Counted from the first letter of the stretch, positions 35,571 through 45,949 are shown. The stretch: DNA of 64,000 bases from Parapedobacter deserti (GCF_042646065.1 NZ_JBHRTA010000004.1:62001-126000); one strand, 5' to 3'. Numbers and translations are program-made. Notes: generated from the sequence alone by a model not told the origin.

Positions 35571-36410
35571 ATGAATGTAGCTATTATCGGAGTGGGGCTT
35601 ATCGGAGGCTCACTTGCCATCACCTTGCGGGAACAGAAAATCGCCACCCGGATTCTGGGAGTAGACAAAGATGAGAATAATTTAAAAAAGGCCGTTCAAC
35701 TGGGCCTCATCCAAGAGGGCGTCGCACTTGAAAAGGCAGTCAAGGAAAGTGACATCGTATTCCTGACCGTTCCGGTGGACGCAATCCTGCATCTTCTGCC
35801 CCCCCTTCTCGATCGGGTTAGTAATCAGGTGATCGTCGACATGGGCTCGACAAAGAAGACCATTTTGCATGCGGTATCAGATCATCCAAAACGTGGAAGA
35901 CTGGTGGCAGCCCACCCAATGGCAGGCACAGAACACTCCGGCCCGGAGGCTGCCATTCCGAATCTGTTTAAAGGCAAGATGATGGTGTACGTCGACGCAA
36001 TGAACAGTGATGAGGATGCATTTGAAGCCGTAGACGCAATTATCGAGCAACTGGAAATGCATACCACATTTATGAGCGCAAATGAACATGACCTGCACAC
36101 GGCATACGTATCTCATATTTCGCACGTCACATCTTTTGCGTTAGCACTGACCGTTTTGGAGAAAGAAAAGTCCCAAGGCCGTATTTTCGAGCTGGCCGGT
36201 TCAGGGTTCGAGTCGACTGTCAGGCTCGCGAAAAGCTCTCCGGATATGTGGACACCGATTTTCAGGCAAAATCGAGATAATGTATTAGAGGTACTACAGG
36301 AACACATCCGCCAACTTCAGCAAATCTATGATGTGTTGGATAGGGAAGATTATGATCTTTTTTACAAGTTAATCAAAAAGTCAAATAAGATCAGACGCAT
36401 TTTAAGGTAA
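35571..36410 (+). CDS. tyrA: Prephenate dehydrogenase
   Basis: This 279-residue protein starts with the NAD-binding VAIIGVGLIGGSLAITL. The dehydrogenase signature SDIVFLTVPVDAIL, the MGSTK segment and the substrate-site AHPMAGTEHSGP (with the catalytic His) follow. It oxidatively decarboxylates prephenate to 4-hydroxyphenylpyruvate in tyrosine synthesis. It is the second gene after the aminotransferase and ends before a strong terminator. Confidence 0.9.
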   Translation: MNVAIIGVGLIGGSLAITLREQKIATRILGVDKDENNLKKAVQLGLIQEGVALEKAVKESDIVFLTVPVDAILHLLPPLLDRVSNQVIVDMGSTKKTILHAVSDHPKRGRLVAAHPMAGTEHSGPEAAIPNLFKGKMMVYVDAMNSDEDAFEAVDAIIEQLEMHTTFMSANEHDLHTAYVSHISHVTSFALALTVLEKEKSQGRIFELAGSGFESTVRLAKSSPDMWTPIFRQNRDNVLEVLQEHIRQLQQIYDVLDREDYDLFYKLIKKSNKIRRILR

Positions 36411-36432
36411 AGCGCTCTGTTCTTTTAAAGCA

Positions 36433-36461
36433 CAAAGGGCAGCCGCTTCGGCTGCCCTTTG
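36433..36461 (+). terminator. Strong intrinsic terminator after tyrA
   Basis: A 13-bp perfect stem (CAAAGGGCAGCCG and complement) with a CTT loop is followed on the plus strand by ATTTTTAGG. It lies 22 bases after the tyrA stop. The stem may also stop the convergent minus-strand operon ending at 36483. Confidence 0.85.
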
Positions 36462-36482
36462 ATTTTTAGGTCAATATGAATA

Positions 36483-38426
36483 TTAGTATGCCAATACGGT
36501 GATCTCTGTCCGCCGGTTGGCTTGATGCTCTTCACGCGAGCACGGTACGCCGTCGGCACAGTGATTTACCAGCCGCGTTTCTCCATAACCTTTGGCCACC
36601 ATGCGCTCGCGTGCGATGCCGCGGCTTACCAGGTAGTCAACCGCTGACTGTGCCCGCCGTTGCGACAGTCCTTCGTTGTATGCATGGCTGCCGCGGCTAT
36701 CGGTATGGCTGGAAAGCTCGATTTTCAACGTTGGGTTGTCTCGCAAGGTGCGAACCAGTTCATCCAATACGGCTGCTGCATCCGGACGAATGTTGTGTTT
36801 ATCGAAATCATAATAGATATTCTCTAATTCAAATGTCTTCCCCACTGTAAAAATCGGTTCAAGTAAAAGCGCGACTTCCAGGGTATCCGACTGGGTAATT
36901 CCCCGAGTACTGACTTTAGCTGAGTCGGCATGGTAACCTTCTTTCTGTCCCAAAACGGTATAATCACGGTCGCGATCGAGCACGAACTCGAACGTACCCG
37001 CATCACTGCTGTTCTTTTTTGCGACGATCGTCCGAACGCCATCGTAAAGCGTTACAGCTGTCGCAGGTAACCGTTCGCCAGATGCCTTGTCAGCTGTAGT
37101 ACCGCTAAGGATAATGATGATTTTCGGCTTTTCTAATGAAAACGAGTAGATATCATCTCCACCTTTCCCTCCACGCCGATCTGAGGACAGGAACCCACGG
37201 TAAGCAGCCTCGTCCTCACGATATATCAGGTAGGCAAAATCGTCGGAAGCACTGTTAATTGGATACCTAAGATTTTCCGGTTTGCTCCATTGCGCTCTGT
37301 CCCCCGACGCACGGAATATGTCCAATCCGCCCATTCCAGCGAATCCATCACTCGCATAATACAACGTACCATCAGGCGCTATGTTGGGGAATAATTCGTC
37401 CCCTGCACTGTTAATTGTTGCTCCCGCATTTACCGGGCTTCCCCATGTCCCATCAGCCTGCCGTTCACTGTACCAAATATCCGTGCCGCCGTGACCACCG
37501 GGCATGTCACTTGAAAAGTAAAGCACATGCTCATCAGGTGACAACACGGCATGCCCTACAGAATATTCCTTTGCATTGTTATAGGCAAAGGGCTCTTCTA
37601 CCCAGACGCCGCTTTCTAAGCGGTAGATGAAAAGTTCCAATGTATGGGTAGTAAACCGGCGTTTCCCTTCTTTTTGCCGCATGCCGTCCTTGCCTGTGTG
37701 TGTGCGTGTCACGTAAAGGGTATTGCCGTCTTTCGCTGCTGAAACTGGTCCGACATGGTATTTTTCACTGTTGATGCGCTCGGTAAGCGATGGTGTACCG
37801 AGTGTGCCGGCTGAAGACAACGGCGCGGTGTAAACGCGCAAAAATGCATTGCCGGTCCAACCATAGGTATCATTTAAAGACTGACCGGTCGGCTCTCCGG
37901 TATAGTATACCTCATCCCCTACCGGGAAAACCGAAAATTCCGAATTGGCCGTATTTACGTCGGCTTCGTTGCGGAGGTTGTGTGAAGTGGGTGACGCCAT
38001 CCAGCGTATCGCGGAATCACATCCGGCCAATTGCACAGCTACGTCTGACGCATTGCCTGTCTTTGCGGCGTAAGCTTCCAGTTGACGCTTCGCTTCAGCA
38101 TATTTGCCATTGACTTTGAGGACTTCTCCGTATCGGAGTAGGTTACCTGGAGAACTCTCATCTTGCTCAACAACCCGTGCATACCAATTCTCAGCCGCCT
38201 CATAATCCTTCATTTTCCAATAACTATCTGCTAAGCGTTCCAGGTCCTGCAAGCGCGGTTTACGTGTATCGACAAGTTTCACATATAATTTCGCTGCATT
38301 CGCGTACTCGTAGCGTCTGTATAACTCATCCGCCCGGTCTCGTAAGCTGGGTTGCTCCTGTGCGACACTGATATCGATGAACGACATCAGCGCGGCTATT
38401 ACTATTACTAGGTAATTCTTTTTCAT
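36483..38426 (-). CDS. PorE-like outer-membrane protein: TPR, beta-propeller, CRD and OmpA domains
   Basis: This 647-residue protein has a signal peptide ending SVAQ, TPR-like helices (about 25-150), a PD40/WD40-like propeller (about 180-430, with repeated GGxDIY/DIF strands such as GGTDIWYS and GGDDIYSF), a carboxypeptidase-regulatory-like domain (about 435-520), and a C-terminal OmpA peptidoglycan-binding domain (ELSSHTDSRGSHAYN, SQRRAQSAVDYL). This order matches PorE of type IX secretion. It is the last gene of the adhesin-PorP-PorE operon, 19 bases after the PorP gene, so it probably anchors this secretion unit to peptidoglycan. Confidence 0.88.
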   Translation of the reverse strand: MKKNYLVIVIAALMSFIDISVAQEQPSLRDRADELYRRYEYANAAKLYVKLVDTRKPRLQDLERLADSYWKMKDYEAAENWYARVVEQDESSPGNLLRYGEVLKVNGKYAEAKRQLEAYAAKTGNASDVAVQLAGCDSAIRWMASPTSHNLRNEADVNTANSEFSVFPVGDEVYYTGEPTGQSLNDTYGWTGNAFLRVYTAPLSSAGTLGTPSLTERINSEKYHVGPVSAAKDGNTLYVTRTHTGKDGMRQKEGKRRFTTHTLELFIYRLESGVWVEEPFAYNNAKEYSVGHAVLSPDEHVLYFSSDMPGGHGGTDIWYSERQADGTWGSPVNAGATINSAGDELFPNIAPDGTLYYASDGFAGMGGLDIFRASGDRAQWSKPENLRYPINSASDDFAYLIYREDEAAYRGFLSSDRRGGKGGDDIYSFSLEKPKIIIILSGTTADKASGERLPATAVTLYDGVRTIVAKKNSSDAGTFEFVLDRDRDYTVLGQKEGYHADSAKVSTRGITQSDTLEVALLLEPIFTVGKTFELENIYYDFDKHNIRPDAAAVLDELVRTLRDNPTLKIELSSHTDSRGSHAYNEGLSQRRAQSAVDYLVSRGIARERMVAKGYGETRLVNHCADGVPCSREEHQANRRTEITVLAY

Positions 38427-38445
38427 ATTTATGACAATTGTAAGC

Positions 38446-39456
38446 TTAGAAAAACCTCGGACTTAAAATACGCTGTCCTTTCGCGCCAAACGTTATTCCC
38501 AACGTCACCTCGTGCGATCCGTTCTGAACATTCGAAAGCCTGCTTACGATGTAATCGTATGAGTAACCGATCCGCAGCGCATCGGTAACGTATAGCTGCG
38601 TGACTGCAGAGAATGAATTACGACCGCTGAGGCTATTTCCGCTCACCCGGTTATACGTCCGTTCGAAAACCGTCACGCCGGTACGCCATCCTGCGCCGAG
38701 CCAAAATCGCTCGCCGAATATAAACATTGCATTCAGATCCAAACTCGTAGGCCCTTGAAAATCTTCCTTTACCAACAAGCTCGGGCGGAGCTTCAATCCC
38801 TGCGAAAGGTCGAACAATGCGCCGCCGATAAAATAAAGGTGCCGCTTACGCCGTATGTTATCCGTGGTTGTATTGTCCCAGCGGAAGATATTGTTGCTTT
38901 GATCGCCCGAAAGCAGGTCCATTAGAGATACCCCTGCGTACCACCTCGGATTGTAGTAGTAGACGCCAAAACGGATGTCGGGCACCCAATTGCTGATTTT
39001 TCCGGCTGGGACAACCTGGTCGCTGCCGTCTATGGGATCCAATATTGCGCCGTCCAGACTATACTGTGTTACACCAGCGCCGATACCGAAACTTAGCCGC
39101 TGAGTATCTTCTTCATTCAACCGAAGACGGAATGCGTAATTAGCGTATGCTGACGTTGCCGATTGCGGCCCCAGTTTATCCGCCGTGATCTGAAGTCCTA
39201 CGCCGTGCCGTTTGTTCAACGGATCTACGATACCATCAATAGATAGCAAACCCGTTTGAGGCGCGCCTTCAAGCCCCACCCATTGGCTACGTAAACCCAA
39301 TTGCCCAAACCACTCCTCCTTATACCCGGTATAAGCCGGGTTTACGCTCATCGAGTTAAAAATGTATTGCGTGAATTGGATGTTTTGTTGGGCGCGCGCC
39401 TGCCACACCATCCCCATGCCGATCACCAATACCGCTGATTTTATGATATGCTTCAT
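38446..39456 (-). CDS. Type IX secretion outer-membrane protein, PorP/SprF family
   Basis: This 336-residue protein has a signal peptide (ending ARAQ), then the family hallmark QFTQYIFNSMSVNPAYTGYK, and amphipathic beta-barrel strands to the C-terminus (VTLGITFGAKG). I chose the ATG at 39456 because it begins the signal peptide. SprF of Flavobacterium johnsoniae is needed to export the neighbouring giant adhesin SprB. By analogy this protein should serve the giant protein encoded directly upstream. Confidence 0.92.
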   Translation of the reverse strand: MKHIIKSAVLVIGMGMVWQARAQQNIQFTQYIFNSMSVNPAYTGYKEEWFGQLGLRSQWVGLEGAPQTGLLSIDGIVDPLNKRHGVGLQITADKLGPQSATSAYANYAFRLRLNEEDTQRLSFGIGAGVTQYSLDGAILDPIDGSDQVVPAGKISNWVPDIRFGVYYYNPRWYAGVSLMDLLSGDQSNNIFRWDNTTTDNIRRKRHLYFIGGALFDLSQGLKLRPSLLVKEDFQGPTSLDLNAMFIFGERFWLGAGWRTGVTVFERTYNRVSGNSLSGRNSFSAVTQLYVTDALRIGYSYDYIVSRLSNVQNGSHEVTLGITFGAKGQRILSPRFF

Positions 39457-39478
39457 AGTTATTGTTTTGGAGTTTACA

Positions 39479-39502
39479 CCCAGCCTCAATGTTGAGGCTG
39501 GG
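39479..39502 (-). other. RNA hairpin between the giant adhesin and PorP genes
   Basis: A 10-bp stem (CCCAGCCTCA and complement, 4-base loop) lies between the stop of the giant gene and the PorP start. No T-run follows on the minus strand, so it may lower or stabilise downstream mRNA rather than end transcription fully. Confidence 0.5.
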
Positions 39503-39540
39503 ATATACTGTCCTGATTGCAGATTAAATATTTTTTTAAG

Positions 39541-42500
39541 TTATTGGCGTTTAATTAACACCCATCCAGCATGCCTTTCCTGCCGGCCACCCTCATGTAA
39601 AATAATCACATAGTAGTAGGTACCTTCGTTCAGGCCTTGACCATCCCAATTGTTCCGGTAGTTACTGTTCCGGTACACTTCATTTCCCCAGCGATTCACT
39701 ACCGTGATTTCCACGCGATCGAAGGCTTCGAGCCCTACGATTTCGAACACATCGTTCCGGCCGTCGCCATTTGGCGTAAATACATTTGGTATCTTGAATG
39801 GCCGGGTACCGACGGTGACTGAAATGTTGGCTACATTAGACACCAGTCCATTCTCATCACTTACTTCATAGTGGACGGTGCTTGTACCGGTAAAACCATC
39901 AGCGGGCGTAAAGGTTACAATGCCCTGGGCATTTACTTCGTATCGCCCTTCCCCTGGAATGGTAACTGTGCTAACGCGATTGCCGTTCGCGTCCAATAAC
40001 CGAACTGTGGACGGTGCAATCGGGCTACTTCCCGGCTGGTCGTTGTTCAGTACTGCTATGGTGACAGGTTGGCCGTATTGGGTTGTTGCATGATCATCTA
40101 CTGCTGTCGGCGCCACTTCAGCGGCTACGCCTTCGACAGTTACCGAGATAGTGGCCTCATTTGATTCCAATCCGTTTTCGTCTTTTACGGTATAATTGAC
40201 CGTACTCGTTCCTACATAACCGGCTTCGGGAGTGAACACTACGTTTCCGTCCGCGCCGACGGCATATACCCCTTCTCCTTCAATGGCTACGGACATCACC
40301 TTATCGCCGGTAAGTGGATCAACTAACCGAACTGATGCCGGAACGATCGGGCTGTTTCCAGCTTCATCATTGTCAATCACTATTATTGTTACTGGTTCTC
40401 CTTGCTCCGTATCTGCCTCGTCGTTGTGGGCGACAGGTCCGGTAATCACCGGAATTTCAGGAGATTCAGGGTGTTCTACCTCTGGATTCTCCGGGGTACC
40501 TCCAGTGACCGTGGCGATGTTTCGGATAACTTCTGTGCCTTCCAGATCTGCTATTACTTGCACCTCGAAGCTTACAGAGACTTCCTGACCATAACCGACG
40601 TTAATGAGCCAAGTGAGTTTACCGTTACTAAATGTCGCGTTGTGGGTGGCGCTGCCCGCTACGTATGTAGTATATGCAGGGATTTCATCCTCAATGGTAA
40701 TACCGTTGTAATCTTCCGTGCCGGTATTTCTAACGGTAATTGTGTATAAAAGCTCCTCGCCGGCCTGTGCTTTTCCGTCGCCAGTTGCATCGGATACCGT
40801 TTTGCTTGATTCGAATCGCCTGTCTGAAGTAACAGGTGTCTCCACTTCCGGCTCTTCCGGCGTCTCCGGATCGTCGCCCGTAACCACAGCGACATTGCGG
40901 ATCGCTTCCACGCCCGTCAGGTTTTCAGCTACAACTACCGTGAAGCTAACCGCACGGCTCTCGCCGAATGGCACATCGACCGTCCAGCTAAGTGTGTTGC
41001 CGCTTATGGCCGCACCGGCGCTTGCGCTGCCTTCCTTATAGACCGTGTTCGCAGGTATTGCGTCCTCGATGGCGATGCCCTCGTAGTCCACATCTCCCGT
41101 GTTGGTCACCGTGATCGTGTAAGTCAGCTCATCGCCCGCGCTCACCGACTGCTTGTCGGCAGCCTTGGACGAGGTGAATGATTTCACACGGTCCGTAGGC
41201 GTCTCCACTTCCGGCTCTTCCGGCGTCTCCGGATCGTCGCCCGTAACCACAGCGACATTGCGGATCGCTTCCACGCCCGTCAGGTTTTCAGCTACAACTA
41301 CCGTGAAGCTAACCGCACGGCTCTCGCCAAACGGCACATCGACCGTCCAGCTAAGTGTGTTGCCGCTTATGGCCGCACCGGCGCTTGCGCTGCCTTCCTT
41401 ATAGACCGTGTTCGCAGGTATTGCGTCCTCGATGGCGATGCCCCCGTAGTCCACATCTCCCGTGTTGGTCACCGTGATCGTGTAAGTCAGCTCGTCGCCC
41501 GCGCTCACCGACTGCTTGTCGGCAGCCTTGGACGAGGTGAATGATTTCACCGGGTCCGTATCGATATCTACCGCCGGCGTCTGTGGAGTTTCGATGACCT
41601 CACCGGTTACAACCGCTATATTCTGAATTACTGAGACGCCTGTTAAGTTATCAACCACCTCAACAATGAACGACACAGAAATTTCCGTACCGGCCGGGAC
41701 AACTAGATCATTCCAAGTAATTTCATTAGCAGCAGCGGCATAATTTCCACCAGTTGTGTTGCTTAGATATACTGTATGAGCGGGTATCTGATCTACGATA
41801 TTTACCGTAACATCCCGATCAAAAGTGTTATTTACCGCAATTGTATAGGTTAATTGTTCCCCAGCATTCGCCAGTCCGTCGCCGTTTGCATCAGTAACGT
41901 CTTTTCTGGAAGTAATTGCACAATCGTTATTGATCGTGACCAGAACTGCATTCGAATACGCTGTACATTCCACGCCATTTAAGATTGAGGTGGCTATACG
42001 GCGGAACGAAGTTGTCTGTGTGAGTGTAGACGGCGAATGTTGCTCGCCTGAAACAGCTGGAATAGGGCTCCAGGTTGTGCCATCGTCGATACTGGATTCC
42101 CAGCGATAGACGATATCACCGGAACCGGTTCCAGGAGTCAAAGAGGTTATTATCGCAGGTGTTGTTCCCAGACAAACCGTTTGACTTCCAGAAATTTCAC
42201 CGCCATCGATCGAATTCAATAAGACCGTAACGGCCAGGCGTTCGACGCTTTCACAGCCATCTACCGTTTGTGTGCCATAATAGGTGACCCCATCGATTAA
42301 AACGGTCGCCACATCGAGCGGGTCACCGCCCGTTTCGACGTCGTACCATTTGATATCGGTACCTTCAACAATCAGGTCGCCGACCGTCGGCACATCGATT
42401 TGACAAAACTCCTGCGTGACCTTGTCCGTCGTAGGGGCCGGAATACTCGTCACCGTCACCGTTACCTCGTTTGAGACAACTTCACAATCGCCCTTGCCCG

Positions 42501-45408
42501 ATACAATGACCCGAAGGCGTCCACCGTTGAAAATCGTGTCCGCATTTGCGAGCGTAGCTGTAGGTCCATCTATGGTTACCTCAGGAAACGGTGTACCGCT
42601 TGTTAGGTTCTGCCAGGCGCCTTCATTACTATCATAATACTGCCACGTGTAGCTAAGCTCCTCGCCCGCAGCGGTAACGGAAACCGATCCCGTCTCCCCT
42701 TCGCAAATCGTTATATCGATCGGTTGATCGATGATTTCAGGCCTGGGGTGTATGGTGATCGTAAGCGGTACGCGCTCTCCGATACATGTGGGTGTACCTT
42801 GAGCAACCCAATAAGTGATTACGCCAGGTTCATCGGTGGAAGGCCGAACAGACCCGTCAATCGGCGAAGTAGCCGTTTCTGTCTCGTAGAAGAACAGCTG
42901 ATATCCCTCCGACGTAACCTCTGCCATTTCATTCAATAGCGACGCTTCATCTCCCACACAATAGTTTGGGTCGGTGATTTCCGGCGTACCCGAGATACTC
43001 ATAACCGCTATCTTAAATATGAAATAGCAGGTGCTTCCCTCACCACGCGGTGGAATGCCGTAATATGTAACCTCAGACCCGGGCGTTCCAGTGAACGGAT
43101 TATCGTTGTTGTACTCTGTGCCTATTCCTTGAAAAGTCTCCGGATCTATGTCCGAATAGAACCGCGTTCCTGCCGGGAATTGATTACGGATGATGGATAC
43201 CGGTATTTCACCGTCTACTACTTCGCTTTCACAAAACAAAATCGTTCTGTTCTCGAATTCATTTCCAGCGCATTCCGCCCCCGGGTTCACTTTTATGGGG
43301 GTCGGCGAAGTAATCGGCGAGTTCTCACAACTCGCGCCGCCGTTGGTCTTTCCAAAGATAAAGTTACCAGCGTCACCTAAACTCGCACCCGAATTTGCCC
43401 CAGTACCGCTAACGCTTCCGTCAACAATTACATAAGCCGGACAGCCGCTATTTGTCAAGATGTAACAGTCATCGGTAACCCGTACGTTATATGTAAGTGT
43501 TGCCAATACTGCATTAGGATCCGCCAGCTTCGGTAGCACGCCGAGATCCCAAGTCAATATTCCGGTTAATGGATTAAAGGATGGCTCTCCACTCGGCACA
43601 AGTCCATTATGGCCTACACCAGCGCTGGAAACATACGTTCCGGTATAAGGCATAGGGATATTAACAACTGCATTGTTGATTGGCTCCGCACCTGTATTCT
43701 TGATCGTCAATGTAAACGTCAGCTCCTCATTCGGATTCAGCTCTAAGCTGGGACTATGTTGATCGGGAACCGGAACGCCATCAACAGCGGTCAAGGTATT
43801 CTCTGGCTCTACCTCAGGGATATAGGCATCCACAGCAAACGTTATATTATATATAATATACGTATCCTGGTTGGTTCCGTACCGAAACTTGGTTCCGGTC
43901 TGGTTATTGCCGATAATTGCATTGTCGGTATTAGCAATATCAAACCGGGAGATATCCACACCCACATTGTTTGTCAGTGTTGGATTTCGGGGATTATCAC
44001 CGGTAAAAATTGATGAATTGAAAAAGTTATATTCAGGTTTTCCGGCATGGCTCAACCGTTCCCAAGTGGGGCTCGCATTCATGTATGTCGCCGCCGTGGC
44101 TATCTCGAAATAGTCCGGCGCAGATGGCTCACCAATATTTCGATCACCTTCGCCCGCCATGATTCCCAGCGTAACGTTTACAGGTCCATTTTCAACAGCT
44201 TGAAATCCTTGCAGATCTATGGTATAGTCTTCGGTAACACTTCCCGCTACATAGGCAAAGCCATCAAAAATGGTGACATCCCGCCACTTCATCGTTGGAT
44301 TTTCATAAATGACTACCATTCCCCAGCCGCCGTAGTAACCGGCCGCCCCACCATGTCCTTCGAAAAGTGCTAGATCCGCAACGGTGTATTCACCGAACCG
44401 ATTGTTTTTGACATAATCCGTAATTTCAACGTAGCCAGCATACATCTGGTTATTGTCTTCACCAGAAATATTATTATACCGGATATCGTTTACATTCGCC
44501 TCGAATTCGGTATATTGACTTGCGCCCGGACCTTTTATTTTGACCTTTCGCTTACTCAAATATACCGGCACCTCGTTTTCAACTTCATACTTGCCGGTGA
44601 CCGATATACGCAACGAGGAACTGTTGCGATAAGCAATCTGATCGAGTGATAACTTGGCCCCATTGGCACCACCGTCAAAAATAACAAAAGGCACGTCGAG
44701 GGTCTGAGTGATCCCGTCATCACTGCTCTGTTGCCCGTCCGCAGGGATTAGCCAAGTACCTGTCGTTCCCAACCGATAGGTAATGGGACTGCCTCGGTGC
44801 TTTTCCCTTTTGAATTGAACGGTCGGCTGCCCGGGAACGGTCGAGGAAAACGTATAGATCCTTTCATCTCCGTTTTCGCTGATCGCAAAACGGTAATTGG
44901 TATAGGCAATAGCACGCGTATAGTTGCCAATAGTTTGATTGTGATGATTGGCAGGAATGTCATTGTATGAATACTCGATCTTGGAGGATGACCTCACGTT
45001 CATATCATCTGTATTGGCCCGTCCACTCCAATACAAACCCGCAAACACAATGTTGGTGCAATTTGGATCTATGCCTGCCGGCAACTGCAACGTTGCAGCA
45101 GATGAATTTATCATGTTGCCGTCGACATTGACAAATTTCATTCGCTGGTTACTGTTGTCGCCATCTGTTTCGTCCGTGCGCCGCATATTGGTATTGCCGA
45201 TCATCGCAAAATCACCCTTGACATTATAGATTTTTTTAATCGGCTGGCCATTGACCAAGTTGTCCGGGTGGTTGGATGGACGCTGGGTAAACGGTTTTCT
45301 GACCTGGGCAGCAGCCCCGTCCGGGAAGGCAAACGAACCTAAAAGTAACAAGAGTACACCAATAAATATCGTTCGCTGCTGGTTAAAAGCTCTGTAAATA
45401 TTCTCCAT
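39541..45408 (-). CDS. Giant secreted adhesin-like protein with DUF11 and CshA-type repeats and a type B type IX sorting domain
   Basis: This 1955-residue protein has a signal peptide (ending GAAAQ), then a conserved Bacteroidota N-terminal beta region. A DUF11-like domain lies near 533-656, Ig-like cysteine-containing domains follow, and four DUF11 domains span about 1169-1643, two of them almost identical. Two CshA-type fibril-like repeats (about 1656-1866) precede a C-terminal gliding-type domain (IPNVFTPNGDGRNDVF, VVNRWGNEVY, GTYYYVI), which directs type IX export. It probably forms a surface filament or adhesin. PorP/SprF and PorE-like genes follow in the same operon. Its ligand is unknown. 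Confidence 0.88.
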   Translation of the reverse strand: MENIYRAFNQQRTIFIGVLLLLLGSFAFPDGAAAQVRKPFTQRPSNHPDNLVNGQPIKKIYNVKGDFAMIGNTNMRRTDETDGDNSNQRMKFVNVDGNMINSSAATLQLPAGIDPNCTNIVFAGLYWSGRANTDDMNVRSSSKIEYSYNDIPANHHNQTIGNYTRAIAYTNYRFAISENGDERIYTFSSTVPGQPTVQFKREKHRGSPITYRLGTTGTWLIPADGQQSSDDGITQTLDVPFVIFDGGANGAKLSLDQIAYRNSSSLRISVTGKYEVENEVPVYLSKRKVKIKGPGASQYTEFEANVNDIRYNNISGEDNNQMYAGYVEITDYVKNNRFGEYTVADLALFEGHGGAAGYYGGWGMVVIYENPTMKWRDVTIFDGFAYVAGSVTEDYTIDLQGFQAVENGPVNVTLGIMAGEGDRNIGEPSAPDYFEIATAATYMNASPTWERLSHAGKPEYNFFNSSIFTGDNPRNPTLTNNVGVDISRFDIANTDNAIIGNNQTGTKFRYGTNQDTYIIYNITFAVDAYIPEVEPENTLTAVDGVPVPDQHSPSLELNPNEELTFTLTIKNTGAEPINNAVVNIPMPYTGTYVSSAGVGHNGLVPSGEPSFNPLTGILTWDLGVLPKLADPNAVLATLTYNVRVTDDCYILTNSGCPAYVIVDGSVSGTGANSGASLGDAGNFIFGKTNGGASCENSPITSPTPIKVNPGAECAGNEFENRTILFCESEVVDGEIPVSIIRNQFPAGTRFYSDIDPETFQGIGTEYNNDNPFTGTPGSEVTYYGIPPRGEGSTCYFIFKIAVMSISGTPEITDPNYCVGDEASLLNEMAEVTSEGYQLFFYETETATSPIDGSVRPSTDEPGVITYWVAQGTPTCIGERVPLTITIHPRPEIIDQPIDITICEGETGSVSVTAAGEELSYTWQYYDSNEGAWQNLTSGTPFPEVTIDGPTATLANADTIFNGGRLRVIVSGKGDCEVVSNEVTVTVTSIPAPTTDKVTQEFCQIDVPTVGDLIVEGTDIKWYDVETGGDPLDVATVLIDGVTYYGTQTVDGCESVERLAVTVLLNSIDGGEISGSQTVCLGTTPAIITSLTPGTGSGDIVYRWESSIDDGTTWSPIPAVSGEQHSPSTLTQTTSFRRIATSILNGVECTAYSNAVLVTINNDCAITSRKDVTDANGDGLANAGEQLTYTIAVNNTFDRDVTVNIVDQIPAHTVYLSNTTGGNYAAAANEITWNDLVVPAGTEISVSFIVEVVDNLTGVSVIQNIAVVTGEVIETPQTPAVDIDTDPVKSFTSSKAADKQSVSAGDELTYTITVTNTGDVDYGGIAIEDAIPANTVYKEGSASAGAAISGNTLSWTVDVPFGESRAVSFTVVVAENLTGVEAIRNVAVVTGDDPETPEEPEVETPTDRVKSFTSSKAADKQSVSAGDELTYTITVTNTGDVDYEGIAIEDAIPANTVYKEGSASAGAAISGNTLSWTVDVPFGESRAVSFTVVVAENLTGVEAIRNVAVVTGDDPETPEEPEVETPVTSDRRFESSKTVSDATGDGKAQAGEELLYTITVRNTGTEDYNGITIEDEIPAYTTYVAGSATHNATFSNGKLTWLINVGYGQEVSVSFEVQVIADLEGTEVIRNIATVTGGTPENPEVEHPESPEIPVITGPVAHNDEADTEQGEPVTIIVIDNDEAGNSPIVPASVRLVDPLTGDKVMSVAIEGEGVYAVGADGNVVFTPEAGYVGTSTVNYTVKDENGLESNEATISVTVEGVAAEVAPTAVDDHATTQYGQPVTIAVLNNDQPGSSPIAPSTVRLLDANGNRVSTVTIPGEGRYEVNAQGIVTFTPADGFTGTSTVHYEVSDENGLVSNVANISVTVGTRPFKIPNVFTPNGDGRNDVFEIVGLEAFDRVEITVVNRWGNEVYRNSNYRNNWDGQGLNEGTYYYVIILHEGGRQERHAGWVLIKRQ
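40838..41550 (-). repeat. Tandem 350-bp near-identical repeat inside the giant gene
   Basis: Two copies (40838-41187 and 41201-41550) are offset by 363 bases, exactly 121 codons, and differ by four substitutions in the part I compared. Each encodes one DUF11 domain. The proteins differ at one residue (DVDYEGI against DVDYGGI). The other DUF11 domains of the gene are much more diverged, so this is a recent in-frame duplication. Confidence 0.92.
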
Positions 45409-45436
45409 GAGAAGTAGGTTAGTTATTATTATCGGC

Positions 45437-45949
45437 TTAGTTGGCCTGGATTACTGACTTATAAAGTATGGAATACGATTCATCTCCGGTAAGGTCCTTT
45501 ACGCTGCTCCTTGCCAGCCGCTCAGCAACCGCATCACCGTTGGCTACAAACACCACAAATTTCAATAATGGGAAATTTGCCAAGTCGTGAGCAGAAATCG
45601 AGTATGAACCGTTAGCTCCTACGCTTGCAAAGTTTATAACCACCATACTGACAAACGGTCCATCCACGTTCGAAAGCACAGGTAACCTTGTGGCATCAAC
45701 ATGGATTACCTTCGTCCGCCCCTTGCCCACCTGAATGGGTTCAGATTTATCTGAACGGTAAAAAACACTTGCATTCGAATCGTAGTAAAGGCTTCGTAAC
45801 TCTTCACCTTCCTCTTCAGTTAGTTGAGTGATTTGTTTGTCCAATTCGGCAACCTCAACTTGCTGAGATTTGGCATCAATGCTCAATCCCAATACCAGTG
45901 CTAAAGTTAATACACGCCCTATCATGCGGTTAAACGTTGACGTATCCAT
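45437..45949 (-). CDS. Exported protein of unknown function, first gene of the adhesin operon
   Basis: This 170-residue protein has a signal peptide (VLTLALVLGLSIDAKSQQ) and no motif I recognise. The mature part carries an acidic helix (DKQITQLTEEEGEELRSLYY) and beta-type strands ending ILYKSVIQAN. I chose the ATG at 45949, which starts shortly before the signal peptide. The frame extends to 46027 but adds only residues before the signal. It ends 28 bases before the giant adhesin gene, so it probably shares its transcript and may be a periplasmic or surface partner of that protein. Confidence 0.65.
   Translation of the reverse strand: MDTSTFNRMIGRVLTLALVLGLSIDAKSQQVEVAELDKQITQLTEEEGEELRSLYYDSNASVFYRSDKSEPIQVGKGRTKVIHVDATRLPVLSNVDGPFVSMVVINFASVGANGSYSISAHDLANFPLLKFVVFVANGDAVAERLARSSVKDLTGDESYSILYKSVIQAN

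Noticed and set aside
40232..41404. Repeated Ser/Thr-rich open frames on the plus strand opposite the giant adhesin
   Set aside because: They are shadows of the DUF11 repeats. The two near-identical ones follow directly from the DNA duplication.
40838..41550. Tandem repeats considered as a CRISPR array
   Set aside because: The unit is 350 bp, in frame, and encodes a protein domain. There are no short repeats with unique spacers.
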